64,000 bases of DNA from contig NZ_JAHYCA010000001.1 of assembly GCF_019430905.1 (NCBI RefSeq), positions 481,095-545,094 of the forward strand. The letters run 5' to 3'. The stretch is from Billgrantia antri. GTDB lineage: Bacteria; Pseudomonadota; Gammaproteobacteria; Pseudomonadales; Halomonadaceae. The notes beneath the pieces are model-generated. The model worked only from the letters and a program-made list of their open reading frames with translations. It was not told where the DNA came from and ran no database searches. Positions 52,985-62,854 of the stretch are shown here, piece by piece; the stretch's first letter is position 1, and each line of letters starts with the position of its first letter. The position numbers were made by a program, and so were the translations under genes.

Positions 52985-55900
52985 GTCTTCCGTAGATACT
53001 TCACGCCGTCGTTTCATGAAAGGCACGGTCGCCGCCGGCGGCGCCGCCACCTTCGCCGTTGGCTATTCCGACCCGCTGCTCAAGATGAGCAAGGGCGTCA
53101 CCGGCAGCGCCGGCGAGAAACCCAACCATCGCATTCACGGCAATTCGCTGACGCCCGAATACACTGTCGACCCGGTGAGCGGCGAACTGACCCTAAACCC
53201 GGACCAGCGCGTGGCCTTCACCGTCTGCTACGGATGCACCACCAAATGCGGCGTACGGGTGCGCGTGGACAACGACAGCGATCGGGTGCTGCGCGTTTCG
53301 GGCAACCCCTACCACCCGCTCTCCGCCGACGAACACCTGCCGATGCGTACCCCGGTGGCCGAGGCCCTGCGCGGGCTGAGCGCCTATGACGACCAGGGCC
53401 AGCAGAACCGCTCAACCGCCTGCGCCCGCGGCAACGCCATGATGGCGCAGATCGACAGCCCCTTCCGCGTCACCCACTGCCTCAAGCGTGTGGGTGAACG
53501 CGGCGGCCGCGAGTGGCAGAAGATACCCTTCGAGCAGCTGATCGAGGAGATCTGCGAAGGAGGCGACCTGTTCGGCGAGGGTCATGTGGAGGGACTTCGC
53601 GCCATCCATGACCACGACACGCTGATCGATCCCGAGAATCCCGAGTTCGGCCCGAAGGCCAACCAGCTGATGGTGATGGAAGCCACCGACTATGGCCGAT
53701 CCGCCCTGCTCAAGCGCTTCACCATGAATGCCTTCGCCACCCGTAACTATGGACATCATGGCTCCTACTGCGGCCTTGCCTACCGCATGGGTGCCGGGGC
53801 GGTGATGAACGATCTGGAAAAAAATGCCCATACCAAGCCCGACATCCAGCATGCCAGCTTCATCCTGTACGTGGGGACCGCCCCTAGCCAGGCCGGCAAC
53901 CCCTTCAAGCGCCAGGGCCGATTGATTGCACAGGCACGGGCTCAGGGCACCCTGGAATATGTCGTAATCGACCCCGTGCTGAATACCTCCGCCTCGCACG
54001 TAGCAGACAACAACCATTGGGTTCCGATCCGCCCGGGGACGGACAGCGCCCTGGCCATGGGCATGATCCAGTGGCTGCTGAACAATGAGGGCTACGCCAA
54101 GGCATTTCTCGGGCTGCCCGGCCAGCCCGCCGCCGACGCCGCCGGTGAGGTCACCTACACCAATGCCACCCACTTGGTCATCGATACCGAGGACCATCCG
54201 CGCCGTGGCCACTTCCTGCGCGCCAGCGACCTGGGCCAGGCCGACACCGGCAGCGATGCCGACGTGCCCATGGTGGTGGCCAACGACGAGCTGGTGCAGA
54301 GTACCCAGGCGATGGCCGCTGAACTGTTCGTGGCCCGTGAGATCGAGCTTGGTGACGGCTCGAGCGTCGCGGTGAAGAGCAGCATGACCCTGCTGCGTGA
54401 AGCGGCCAACGAGCACAGTCTGGCCACCTACGCCGAACAATGCGGTATCCCCGAAGCCACCATCGTCGACCTGGCTCGTCGCTTCGCCAGCCACGGGCGT
54501 CGTGCCGTGGCCAACTCCCACGGCGGCATGATGTCGGGGCATGGCTTCTATGCCGCTTTCGGCCTGCAGATGCTCAATGTGTTGGCCGGCAACCACAACC
54601 GCAAGGGCGGCAGTGCCGTAGGCGGCGGCCAGTTCAACGGTGTGGGCGAGGGGCCGCGCTACGACCTGGCCAACTTCCCCGGCAAACGCGGCCCCAAGGG
54701 AGTGTTCCTGTCGCGCTCGCGCTTTCCCTACGAGAAGTCCTCCGAGTACCAGCGCAAGGTCGCTGCAGGAGAGAATCCCTACCCGGCGCGAGCGCCGTGG
54801 CGCTCTCTGGCGCCGCCCACCCTCACCGAGCACCTACCCTCGGCCCTGGACGGCTACCCCTATCCGATCAAGGCGGTGATCGGCTGCATGGCCAACCCCG
54901 TCTACGGCCAGGCGGGCCTGGAGGCGCTGATCTCCGACAAGCTCAAGGACCCGAAGCGCCTGGGCCTGTTCGTGGCCATCGACGGATTCCTCAACGAGAC
55001 CAACCGCTACGCCGATTACATCGTGCCGGACTCGGTGATGTACGAAGTATGGGGGTTCTCCGGTGCCTGGAAAGGCACCCTGGGCAAGATGACGACCGCC
55101 TGCTGGCCGGTGGTGGAGCCGCGCCAGCAGAAGACCGAGGAAGGCGAGCCGGTCTCCATGGACAGCTTCTTCATTGCCGTGGCCAAGCGCCTGGACCTGG
55201 CCGGTTTCGGCGACGAGGCGATCCCCGATGCCGAGGGCAACCTGCACCCACTCAACCGCGCCGAGGACTTCTACCTGCGCGCCGCCGCCAACTTGGCCAT
55301 GCAAGGCGAGCCGCTACCCCCCGCCAATGAAAGCGACATCGTCCATGCCGGCCTGGCCCCGCTGATGCCGCGCATCGAGCGTACCCTGAAGCCCGATGAG
55401 CACGGCCCGGTGGCCTATCTCTATGCTCGCGGTGGACGCTTCGAGGACTTCAAGGATCACTTCAAGGGCGATAACCTCAGCGGCGCCTGGAAGCGCACCC
55501 TGTGCGTCTACAACGAACAGGTCGGCACCAGCATCGACACGCGCAATGGCGAACTCAACCGCGGCGTGCCCTTCCATAGCCCGCCCAAGCTGGCCGATGG
55601 CCGGGCCATGCGCGAGGTATTCACCGAAGAGGAGTGGCCGCTACTGGCTTTCTCGTTCAAGTCGAACCTGATGAACTCCTACGCCATCGGTCTCGAGCGG
55701 CTGCGCATGATCAAGCCCTACAACCCGGTGATACTGCACCGCCAGGACGCCGAACGCTTCGGGATCCACCACGGCGACACCATTCGCATCGAGAGCCCGG
55801 GGGGCAGCGTCGTCGCCCTGGCTCTGATCGGGAACGGAGTGATGCCGGGCTCCCTGGGCATTGAACACGGCTACGGCCACCGCGATCTGGGGGCGACACC

Positions 55901-56078
55901 TCACGTGATCGACGGTGAATCCCAGCCGGATCTCGAGTGGCTGCGAGCCGGCATCAACATCAACGACCTCGGCTTCAAGGATCCCACCCGCAGCGTGGAC
56001 GGCACCTGGCTTGAGCCCATCAGCGGCGCTGCCGTGCGCCAGGGTCTGCCGATTCGGGTCAGCCGCATCGAGCTCTGA
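52977..56078 (+). CDS. ttrA: tetrathionate reductase-like subunit A, molybdopterin oxidoreductase
   Basis: 1033 residues, close to the Salmonella TtrA length. The leader has a twin-arginine signal (SRRRFMKGT). A [4Fe-4S] motif CYGCTTKCGV follows, and a Cys in HHGSYCGLAYRMG is the probable molybdenum ligand. The C-terminal dinucleotide domain (YNPVILHRQDAERFGIHHGD) is intact. It would reduce tetrathionate to thiosulfate in the periplasm; a related sulfur or metalloid oxyanion cannot be excluded. No ttrRS pair is next to it. Confidence 0.86.
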   Translation: MAKSSVDTSRRRFMKGTVAAGGAATFAVGYSDPLLKMSKGVTGSAGEKPNHRIHGNSLTPEYTVDPVSGELTLNPDQRVAFTVCYGCTTKCGVRVRVDNDSDRVLRVSGNPYHPLSADEHLPMRTPVAEALRGLSAYDDQGQQNRSTACARGNAMMAQIDSPFRVTHCLKRVGERGGREWQKIPFEQLIEEICEGGDLFGEGHVEGLRAIHDHDTLIDPENPEFGPKANQLMVMEATDYGRSALLKRFTMNAFATRNYGHHGSYCGLAYRMGAGAVMNDLEKNAHTKPDIQHASFILYVGTAPSQAGNPFKRQGRLIAQARAQGTLEYVVIDPVLNTSASHVADNNHWVPIRPGTDSALAMGMIQWLLNNEGYAKAFLGLPGQPAADAAGEVTYTNATHLVIDTEDHPRRGHFLRASDLGQADTGSDADVPMVVANDELVQSTQAMAAELFVAREIELGDGSSVAVKSSMTLLREAANEHSLATYAEQCGIPEATIVDLARRFASHGRRAVANSHGGMMSGHGFYAAFGLQMLNVLAGNHNRKGGSAVGGGQFNGVGEGPRYDLANFPGKRGPKGVFLSRSRFPYEKSSEYQRKVAAGENPYPARAPWRSLAPPTLTEHLPSALDGYPYPIKAVIGCMANPVYGQAGLEALISDKLKDPKRLGLFVAIDGFLNETNRYADYIVPDSVMYEVWGFSGAWKGTLGKMTTACWPVVEPRQQKTEEGEPVSMDSFFIAVAKRLDLAGFGDEAIPDAEGNLHPLNRAEDFYLRAAANLAMQGEPLPPANESDIVHAGLAPLMPRIERTLKPDEHGPVAYLYARGGRFEDFKDHFKGDNLSGAWKRTLCVYNEQVGTSIDTRNGELNRGVPFHSPPKLADGRAMREVFTEEEWPLLAFSFKSNLMNSYAIGLERLRMIKPYNPVILHRQDAERFGIHHGDTIRIESPGGSVVALALIGNGVMPGSLGIEHGYGHRDLGATPHVIDGESQPDLEWLRAGININDLGFKDPTRSVDGTWLEPISGAAVRQGLPIRVSRIEL

Positions 56079-56100
56079 CGGGACCCGCGGCCATGAAAGC

Positions 56101-56134
56101 GCATCGCCCCTGGGATTGACCGGCGGGGCGATGC
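56101..56134 (+). terminator. hairpin after ttrA
   Basis: Perfect ten-base stem GCATCGCCCC / GGGGCGATGC with a 14-base loop, 22 bases after the stop. No T-run; ends a convergent pair with the small gene at 56166. Confidence 0.6.
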
Positions 56135-56165
56135 TCATTGGGGATACGTTCGGCCAAGCCGGCGC

Positions 56166-56354
56166 TCACTCCTCGCGCTGCTCGTACTCCTCGGCGGCCT
56201 TGAGCGCCTCGACCTCGGTGTCGTGCGCCGAGACGACGATCTCGTTATCGGGGTCCGTCTCGTCGATGACATTCCAGCCGGTCACCGGCAGATTGATGTC
56301 CTCGGCATCACGAATCGGCTCGATGCGTGCCTGCTTGGGTCCGCTCTTGGGCAT
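56166..56354 (-). CDS. small acidic hypothetical protein (62 residues)
   Basis: 62 residues, acidic, no membrane segment or Cys. An excellent ribosome site AAGGAGG precedes the ATG, which argues for a real gene. The ordered core WNVIDETDPDNEIVVSAHDTEVEALKAAEEY looks like a small alpha/beta fold. Family and function unknown. Confidence 0.7.
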   Translation of the reverse strand: MPKSGPKQARIEPIRDAEDINLPVTGWNVIDETDPDNEIVVSAHDTEVEALKAAEEYEQREE

Positions 56355-56458
56355 GGTGCCTCCTTGCTGTTGCCTTCAGCTATCGGGACGACGCATTTAC
56401 GCCGTGCACCCTCAACCTAGCCAAGACCCACGGGCATGCCAAACGCACCAAGAGCCCG

Positions 56459-58144
56459 TCAGTCGGGCAGGTCGGTCACTGCTCCGGTGGAGGCCGAACT
56501 GACCGTACGGGCGTACTTGGCCAGCACGCCACGGGTGTAGCGCGGCGCAGGCTGGCGCCAGGCTGCGGCGCGGCGGGTGAGCTCCGCCTCGTCGACATGC
56601 AGCTCGATGGTATCCGCCTCGGCGTCGATGGTAATGGTGTCGCCGTCCTCCACCAGCGCCAGCGGCCCGCCGTCGAAGGCCTCCGGCGAGACATGCCCCA
56701 CCACGAAGCCATGGCTGCCTCCCGAGAAACGTCCGTCGGTAATCAGCGCTACCGAGTCGCCCAGCCCGCGCCCCATGATGGCCGAAGTGGGGGTGAGCAT
56801 CTCGCGCATGCCGGGGCCGCCCTTGGGCCCCTCGTAGCGAATCACCACCACGTCACCTGCCATGACCGTGCCGTCGTTGATGCGCGCCTGGGCCTCCTCC
56901 TCGGAGCCGAACACTCGCGCGCTGCCGGAAAAGCGTGTGCCCTCCTTGCCGGTAATCTTGGCCACCGCGCCCTGCGGCGCCAGGTTGCCATGCAGGATGC
57001 GCAGGTGGCTCTCCGGCTTGATGGGGCTTTCCAGCGGGGCAATGATCTGCTGATCGTCGGGATAGGGTGAGACCTCGGCCAGGTTCTCGCCCAGCGTCCT
57101 GCCGGTGACCGTCAGACAGTCGCCATGCAGCAGGCCGGCATCGAGCAGGGTCTTCATCAGCGGCTGAATGCCGCCGATCTCGACCAGCTCGCTCATCATG
57201 TAGCGCCCGCTGGGACGCAGGTCGGCGAGCACCGGTACGCGCCGACCGATCTCGGTGAAATCGGCAAGCGCGAGCGGCACGCCCACGGTATTGGCCATGG
57301 CGATCAGGTGCAGCACCGCATTGGTGGAGCCCCCCAAGGCAATGACCACGGTGATGGCGTTCTCGAAGGCCTCGCGGGTCATGATGTCGCTGGGCTTGAT
57401 GTCGCGCTCCAGCAGCGTCAGCACCGCGCTACCGGCGGCCTCGCAGTCGGCGCGCTTGGCCTGGGACACCGCCTCCTGGGCCGAACTGCCCGGCAGGCTC
57501 ATGCCCAGCGCCTCGATGGCCGAGGCCATGGTGTTGGCGGTGTACATGCCACCGCAGGAGCCCGGGCCGGGAATCGCCGTCTCCTCGATCTGCTTCAGCT
57601 CGATCAGATCAAGATCGCCGCGGCTATGGGCGCCCATGGCCTCGAACACCGAGACGATGTCGGTATGGTTGGCACCCGGCTTGATGGTACCGCCGTAAAC
57701 GAACACGCTGGGACGGTTCAGCCGCGCCAGGCCCATCAGGCAGCCGGGCATGTTCTTGTCGCAGCCGCCGATCGTCACCAACCCGTCGAACCCCTCGCAG
57801 CCGGCCACCGTCTCGATGGAGTCGGCGATCACCTCCCGCGAGACCAGCGAGTACTTCATGCCTTCGGTACCGTTGGCGATACCGTCGGAAATGGTGATGG
57901 TATTGAAAATCACGCCCTTGCCGCCGGCCGCGTCGGCGCCGTCCCGGGCACGCTCGGCCAGTTCGTGAATGTGGCTGTTGCAGGGGGTGACCATGCTCCA
58001 GGTGGAGGCGATGCCCACCTGGGGTTTGCTGAAGTCCTCGTCGGAAAAGCCCACCGCGCGCAGCATGGCGCGGCTGGCCGACTTGCCGACGCCGTCCACC
58101 ACCGGGGCGGAGTGACGACGACGAGGATCGGGGGAATCGCTCAT
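56459..58144 (-). CDS. ilvD: dihydroxy-acid dehydratase
   Basis: 561 residues, branched-chain amino acid synthesis: dihydroxy-isovalerate to ketoisovalerate. Fe-S cysteines lie in [16 protein letters not shown] and [13 protein letters not shown]. The signature [16 protein letters not shown] is near the C-terminus. Start 58144 has GGAGG upstream. Monocistronic as far as seen. Confidence 0.96.
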   Translation of the reverse strand: MSDSPDPRRRHSAPVVDGVGKSASRAMLRAVGFSDEDFSKPQVGIASTWSMVTPCNSHIHELAERARDGADAAGGKGVIFNTITISDGIANGTEGMKYSLVSREVIADSIETVAGCEGFDGLVTIGGCDKNMPGCLMGLARLNRPSVFVYGGTIKPGANHTDIVSVFEAMGAHSRGDLDLIELKQIEETAIPGPGSCGGMYTANTMASAIEALGMSLPGSSAQEAVSQAKRADCEAAGSAVLTLLERDIKPSDIMTREAFENAITVVIALGGSTNAVLHLIAMANTVGVPLALADFTEIGRRVPVLADLRPSGRYMMSELVEIGGIQPLMKTLLDAGLLHGDCLTVTGRTLGENLAEVSPYPDDQQIIAPLESPIKPESHLRILHGNLAPQGAVAKITGKEGTRFSGSARVFGSEEEAQARINDGTVMAGDVVVIRYEGPKGGPGMREMLTPTSAIMGRGLGDSVALITDGRFSGGSHGFVVGHVSPEAFDGGPLALVEDGDTITIDAEADTIELHVDEAELTRRAAAWRQPAPRYTRGVLAKYARTVSSASTGAVTDLPD

Positions 58145-58249
58145 GGGGCGGCCTCCGTTTCGGTTGCGCACCCCCTGAGGTTGGTCGTTGCGAAGGTTTC
58201 TGGCAAATCCAGGCCCGCCTGCGGAGCGCGCAAGCGGGCGGCGAGGCGA

Positions 58250-59692
58250 TCAGCGTCCCGGATAGGGATCTGCGCCGGCCAGTTCCCGCTTCATCATCTG
58301 GTCGCTATAGGAAACGCCGTAGCGCTTTCGTGACCAAGCGTAGAGCACCAGGCCACCCCCCATCCAGCCGGCGAACAACAACCATTCGACGGGAGCCAGG
58401 GCAGAGGGACTGCCCGGCATGTACAGGGCGATGAGCCCCAGCGAGAGCAGCACCGACAGGCTGCCCACCAGTTTTCCTTGGCGTACCCGGAACGGGCGCG
58501 GCATCTCCGGTTCGCGACGGCGAAGCACCACGAACGAGATCGCCACGAACAGGTAAGCGATGACGATGCCGAGCCCGCCGGCCACCACCAGCCAGACCAG
58601 CGCCGGGCGGCCGAAGAACGGCGCGATCGATGAAAGCACTCCCATCACCAGGATGGCGTTGGTCGGGGTGCGATGCCTGGGATGCAGCTTACCCAGCCAG
58701 GCCGGCAGCATGCCGGAGTGAGCCAGCGCGTAGATCGCCCGCGAGCCGCCCACGTAGAAGGCGTTCCAGCTGGTGACGATACCGGCGATACCAGCCAGAA
58801 TCATCAACTTGCCCGCCCATGGGGCCTGGAAGACGGCCTGCATGGCATCCGGCACGGCCAGGGAACTCGCGGCCAGTTGCTCGGGATTCAGCATCAGCGC
58901 GGTCCCAAGGATGATCAGCGAATACCAGAACACCGCCATGATCACCGAAATCATCAGAACGCGGCCGATCTCGCGAAAAGGCAGGTTGATCTCCTCGGCC
59001 GCCTGGGGGATGACGTCGAAGCCCACGAACATGAACGGCACCATGATGATCACCAGCATGATCCCGCCCACGACGCCCTCTTCGACAGAAAACAGCGGCT
59101 CCATGGTCGCGGTCTCACCCTGGAAGAGCGCGCCGGTGATGAACATGATGCCCACCACCAGGATCAGCAGCGTCACCAGCTTCTGCACCAGCGCCGCGGT
59201 GCGGATGCCTACGTAGTTCACCCACATCATCAGTACCGAGCCGGCCACGCCGACGGCCACCCAGGTTGCCTGAACGTCCCAGCCGGCAATCGTCCACAGG
59301 TGCCCCACGGCATAGTGGGGGAACAGGTGCTCGACGACGGTGGGCAGCGCAACAGCTTCGAAGGCCACCACGCTGACATAGCCCAGGGTGATCGCCCAGG
59401 TGCACAGGAAGGAGGCGAAATGGCCCAGGGCACGATAACTGTAGACGTGCTCGCCGCCTACCTGGGGCATGGCGGAGGCCAGCTCGGCATAGGTGAGGCC
59501 CACCAGCACGATGATCAAGCCGCCGATCAGAAAGGCCGTGATCGCCCCCAGGCTGCCGGCGGACTGTATCCAACTGCCCGTCAGCACGATCCACCCCCAG
59601 CCGATCATGGCGCCGAAGGCCAGCGCCAGCACATCCTTGCGGGCCAGCACGCGCGCCAGCTGCCCCGGTTCCATCGAGGTTTCCTGAGTCAT
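58250..59692 (-). CDS. APC-family amino acid permease
   Basis: 480 residues with about 12 helices. Helix 1 GAMIGWGWIVLTGSW and the MFVGFDVIPQAAEEI region fit APC transporters. Substrate unknown; possible amine or amino acid. A 200-base AT-rich gap upstream (59693-59892) holds two inverted repeats and the likely promoter. Confidence 0.88.
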   Translation of the reverse strand: MTQETSMEPGQLARVLARKDVLALAFGAMIGWGWIVLTGSWIQSAGSLGAITAFLIGGLIIVLVGLTYAELASAMPQVGGEHVYSYRALGHFASFLCTWAITLGYVSVVAFEAVALPTVVEHLFPHYAVGHLWTIAGWDVQATWVAVGVAGSVLMMWVNYVGIRTAALVQKLVTLLILVVGIMFITGALFQGETATMEPLFSVEEGVVGGIMLVIIMVPFMFVGFDVIPQAAEEINLPFREIGRVLMISVIMAVFWYSLIILGTALMLNPEQLAASSLAVPDAMQAVFQAPWAGKLMILAGIAGIVTSWNAFYVGGSRAIYALAHSGMLPAWLGKLHPRHRTPTNAILVMGVLSSIAPFFGRPALVWLVVAGGLGIVIAYLFVAISFVVLRRREPEMPRPFRVRQGKLVGSLSVLLSLGLIALYMPGSPSALAPVEWLLFAGWMGGGLVLYAWSRKRYGVSYSDQMMKRELAGADPYPGR

Positions 59693-59786
59693 ATCGTCCT
59701 CACGCTTGTCGTTGTTGAGTGTAAAATATTTACCTCACCTTTAACAAAATAATCAACGAAAGAAAGCTTAGGCACGAGGATCTTAT

Positions 59787-59806
59787 AGACCAATAGACTT
59801 TGGTCT
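59787..59806. promoter_or_regulatory. inverted repeat upstream of the APC permease
   Basis: AGACCAA-TAGACT-TTGGTCT, perfect 7+7, in an AT-rich stretch, with a TAGAC direct repeat overlapping. A candidate operator for a local regulator. Confidence 0.45.
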
Positions 59807-59824
59807 GGAGAAGGAATGGGAAAT

Positions 59825-59845
59825 GCGCCAGCCGGGAGCTGGCGC
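59825..59845 (-). terminator. hairpin after the SSS symporter gene
   Basis: GCGCCAGC / GCTGGCGC with a five-base loop, about 48 bases past the stop on the minus strand, then ATTTCCC. Weak terminator. Confidence 0.55.
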
Positions 59846-59892
59846 GACGACAGATCGAGATTTCATTAAGCGCAAACCGGCCAGGGGCCAAT

Positions 59893-61281
59893 TCACTGCG
59901 TGCGGATACGCTCACGCGGTGCCGTCCATGCCACAGCCAGGCTGACCAGAGTGGAGGCCGCCAACGCGCCAAGAAACGGCGGCAGCGTGGGGATGCTGCC
60001 GGGGAAGCTCGCCGCCAGCACACCGCCCGCCAAGCTGCCCTGGGCGACCCAGCCGGGCAGGATCGCGCCGAGCAGGCCCGCTACGCCACCCGCCACTGCG
60101 GCCAGCGGCGTCATGCGGCGCCACAGTCCCAGCAGAACCGGTACCACGATGGCGGCACACAGCAGGTCGGCGATCAGGAACAGCCGCAGCACCGAGAGGC
60201 CCTGCAGTGCCACGATCACCACCGGCACCATTAGCCCTACCGTGACCAGCCGCGCCGCACCGATGGGCAGCCCGCGCCTGCCGGACCCCGCCACCACCAG
60301 CGAGGCGATGCCGTTCTGCAGGGTATCGACGCTGGAGGCGACCAAGGTCACTGCCAGAACCAGCGCCGGCAGCGCCAGCCAGCTTGGCGCCTCGCCGAGC
60401 AGAGCGAAGAACGGCATCGGCGGCTCGCCCAGTGCCACGCCGCTCATCGACGCCAGCATGCCGAGCCCGCCCACCATCGCGACCACCGCCACGGTGGTCG
60501 CGCCGCCCAGCCAGGCGCCCCGGTTGAGCGCACGCTCATCGCGGGCAGCCCACACCCGCTGCCAGTAGCCCTGATGGAACAGGTTGGCCGCCGTGACCGC
60601 GATGACCAGCGTCAGCGCCACGCCCAGTGCCCCGTCGACGGGAATCGACGGCAACGCCGCGCCTGCGGGCATCTCGGGCAGGCGCGCAAGCGCCACGCCG
60701 CCTACCACCAGCAGCAAAGCGATCAGCAGCCACGCCTGCCAGCGGTCGGTGGCCAGGCTAGCCCTCAGGCCACCGATGGCGGTGTAGAGCAGGGTGGTCA
60801 CGGCCACGCCGATCACCACCAGTGCCGGCGGCACGTCGGAAAGCAGCGCGGTGATCGCGCCGATGGCCGTCAGCTCGGCAGCGAGAAAACAGGCCATATA
60901 GAGAATCGAGACCAGCGCCACCCAGCGCCGCACGCCGGCGCCGTAGCAGACTTCGGCGAACTCCCCTATGCTGCGCCCCTCGGGCAGGTGACGGCGGATC
61001 GCCGGGCCGTAGAGTCCCAGCACGATGAACGGCAGCGCCGAGCCGATGGCGTACCCCGCCAGCGCCACCGGACCGACGAAGGCGCCGATCTCCGGCGGCG
61101 CGAAAAGTATCCACGCTCCCATGCCAGAGGCCAGGAACGACAGCCCCAGGGTGGCGGCGGATTGGGAGTTGCGGGCGGTGATGTAGTCGTCGAGTGGACC
61201 GTCGGCCCGGCGGGCGCGCAGGCCCAGGAAAACAAAGCACAGCAGCGCCGCGCCGAGCACGGCTGACGTCAGATAGGACAT
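59893..61281 (-). CDS. sodium:solute symporter under TPP riboswitch control (ThiV-like)
   Basis: 462 residues with 12-13 helices, SSS family. A thiamine pyrophosphate riboswitch directly upstream shows that it imports thiamine or a precursor such as hydroxymethylpyrimidine; SSS proteins with THI elements have been called ThiV. The riboswitch 3' strand contains the GGAGG site, so TPP should block translation start. No thi enzyme genes are in the window. Confidence 0.87.
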   Translation of the reverse strand: MSYLTSAVLGAALLCFVFLGLRARRADGPLDDYITARNSQSAATLGLSFLASGMGAWILFAPPEIGAFVGPVALAGYAIGSALPFIVLGLYGPAIRRHLPEGRSIGEFAEVCYGAGVRRWVALVSILYMACFLAAELTAIGAITALLSDVPPALVVIGVAVTTLLYTAIGGLRASLATDRWQAWLLIALLLVVGGVALARLPEMPAGAALPSIPVDGALGVALTLVIAVTAANLFHQGYWQRVWAARDERALNRGAWLGGATTVAVVAMVGGLGMLASMSGVALGEPPMPFFALLGEAPSWLALPALVLAVTLVASSVDTLQNGIASLVVAGSGRRGLPIGAARLVTVGLMVPVVIVALQGLSVLRLFLIADLLCAAIVVPVLLGLWRRMTPLAAVAGGVAGLLGAILPGWVAQGSLAGGVLAASFPGSIPTLPPFLGALAASTLVSLAVAWTAPRERIRTQ

Positions 61282-61291
61282 GTCGCACTTC

Positions 61292-61375
61292 CTCCGCCGG
61301 CATGAACCGGATCAGGTTCCAGGGTCAGCGCCTGGCGCTCTCTCAGCCCCGCCGCAGCGAGACTCCCCTGGCGAC
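61292..61375 (-). promoter_or_regulatory. TPP riboswitch (THI element)
   Basis: On the minus strand the conserved GGGGCTGAGAGAG (CTGAGA at 61346-61341), GACCCTGGAACCTGATCCGG (about 61326-61307) and the closing GCCGGCGGAGG are all present, with CGCC/GGCG forming the base stem. The GGAGG (61295-61291) overlaps the closing stem, ten bases from the ATG at 61281, implying translational control. Confidence 0.95.
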
Positions 61376-61495
61376 AGTGAATGAATTTTGCGTCGCTAGA
61401 CTCAAGCTGGCCCCACACGGGCCGATATGACTCAAGCCTCTGGAATGATATAACAACGAAAAAACCAGAACACTTCTCCCCCGCAGGGACCCACC

Positions 61496-62164
61496 ATGTT
61501 TAGCGAAGCCAAGGAACACGCCCCCGGGCATCTTCATCAGATCTTTGCCGACCCCTACTCCGCCTTCGACAATCTTTCCGTCGAGCGGCAGTTGCACCTG
61601 AGGGTCGCCTTGCAGGCACTGGTCGGCGAGCCGCTGGCCAACGGCCGCCTGACGCTGCGAGTCATTCATGGCTGGGAAAACGGCGGCTTCGAGCCCGCCG
61701 ATCTGGCCCATGGCGACTACCGTATCGCCTCGCTCGACGATCTGGCGCGAATCAGCAGCGACCATCAGCAGGCCATCGATCATGCCGCCCCGCTGCCGCG
61801 CGACGATGCCTCGCTGCTCGCCGAGCCACTGGCCGACGCCATCGCCGCCGCCGAGGCCAAGGGGCAGGTTCTCGACGAAGAGATGCGCAGCATTCCCGCC
61901 CGCTGGCCCGCCTTCGACCAGGGCCTCACTCTCTACACCTTCTTCAAGGTCTACCATCGCCTGACCTACGGCGAGGACGACACCTACCGCTCGATCCAGT
62001 GCCGGACGCCGGAAGGCCCTCGCGAGATCCATGAATTCCACCTCGAAGAGGGCGAGTTCGCCGTGGTCCGCCCCAGCCAGGATGCCCCCGGCAACAGCGT
62101 GCTGTTATTGCACGTCAGTCAGCTGGAACCGGTGCGGCGGCTGATGGAAGCCTGCCGCGCCTGA
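61496..62164 (+). CDS. hypothetical protein, 222 residues
   Basis: Soluble, acidic protein with no membrane helix, no signal peptide and no motif I recognise. Codon use and length look genuine, with CAGGGA before the ATG and a TATAAC -10-like box at 61449-61454. Aromatic-rich segments (TLYTFFKVYHRLTYGEDDTYRSIQ in two parts) occur in the second half. Divergent from the riboswitch-controlled symporter. Confidence 0.75.
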   Translation: MFSEAKEHAPGHLHQIFADPYSAFDNLSVERQLHLRVALQALVGEPLANGRLTLRVIHGWENGGFEPADLAHGDYRIASLDDLARISSDHQQAIDHAAPLPRDDASLLAEPLADAIAAAEAKGQVLDEEMRSIPARWPAFDQGLTLYTFFKVYHRLTYGEDDTYRSIQCRTPEGPREIHEFHLEEGEFAVVRPSQDAPGNSVLLLHVSQLEPVRRLMEACRA

Positions 62165-62173
62165 CCTGACGAG

Positions 62174-62764
62174 TTACTTGTTCTCTCGCGGCACCCTACC
62201 CATCAGGTAGAACTCCGGATTGGGCGGGGTACCGGTGAGGGTGACCAGGCGGTTGGAGAGGCCGAAGAAGGCGACGATGGCACCGATATCCCAGATGTCG
62301 TCGTGGGTAAAGCCAACCTCGGTGAGACGGGCCTGCCATTCGTCGGTGAGCTCGCCCACGTCCAGGCCGCAGTGCAGGGCGAAGTCGAGCATTACCCGGT
62401 GGCGCTCACTGATCGGCGCGGTGCGGTGATTGATCGCCACCTGGTCGGCGAGCAGCGGATCCTTGCTGTAGATACGCACCAGCGCGCCATGAGCCACCAC
62501 GCAGTAGAGGCAGCGGTTGCGCGCGCTGGTAGCCACCACGATCATCTCCTTCTCCGCCTTGGTGAGCGTGTCGGATTCACGCTCCATCAGCGCATCGTGG
62601 TAGGCGAAAAAGGCACGGAACTCGTCCGGGCGATGGGCCAGCATCAGGAACACGTTGGGTACGAAACCGGCCTTCTCCTGCACGGCGAGAATGGCCTCCC
62701 GAATATCCTCGGGCAGGTCATTGATCGACTCGGGGACGGGAAAGCGGCTGAGCGGTGCAGTCAT
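62174..62764 (-). CDS. AhpD-like peroxidase-related protein (carboxymuconolactone decarboxylase family)
   Basis: 196 residues from ATG 62764. The redox motif CLYC in SARNRCLYCVVAHG is that of the AhpD/CMD family, with a downstream FFGLSNRLVTLTGTPPNPEFY tail found in peroxidase-related enzymes. Probably thiol-dependent antioxidant; substrate unknown. Confidence 0.88.
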   Translation of the reverse strand: MTAPLSRFPVPESINDLPEDIREAILAVQEKAGFVPNVFLMLAHRPDEFRAFFAYHDALMERESDTLTKAEKEMIVVATSARNRCLYCVVAHGALVRIYSKDPLLADQVAINHRTAPISERHRVMLDFALHCGLDVGELTDEWQARLTEVGFTHDDIWDIGAIVAFFGLSNRLVTLTGTPPNPEFYLMGRVPRENK

Positions 62765-62854
62765 GGCAAAACCTCTGGCGTCTTTGCGGTAACGACAGTT
62801 AACGTCAACGTAAAGATGATGTCCATGCGACATACGCGCATCCCGCAAGCAAAT

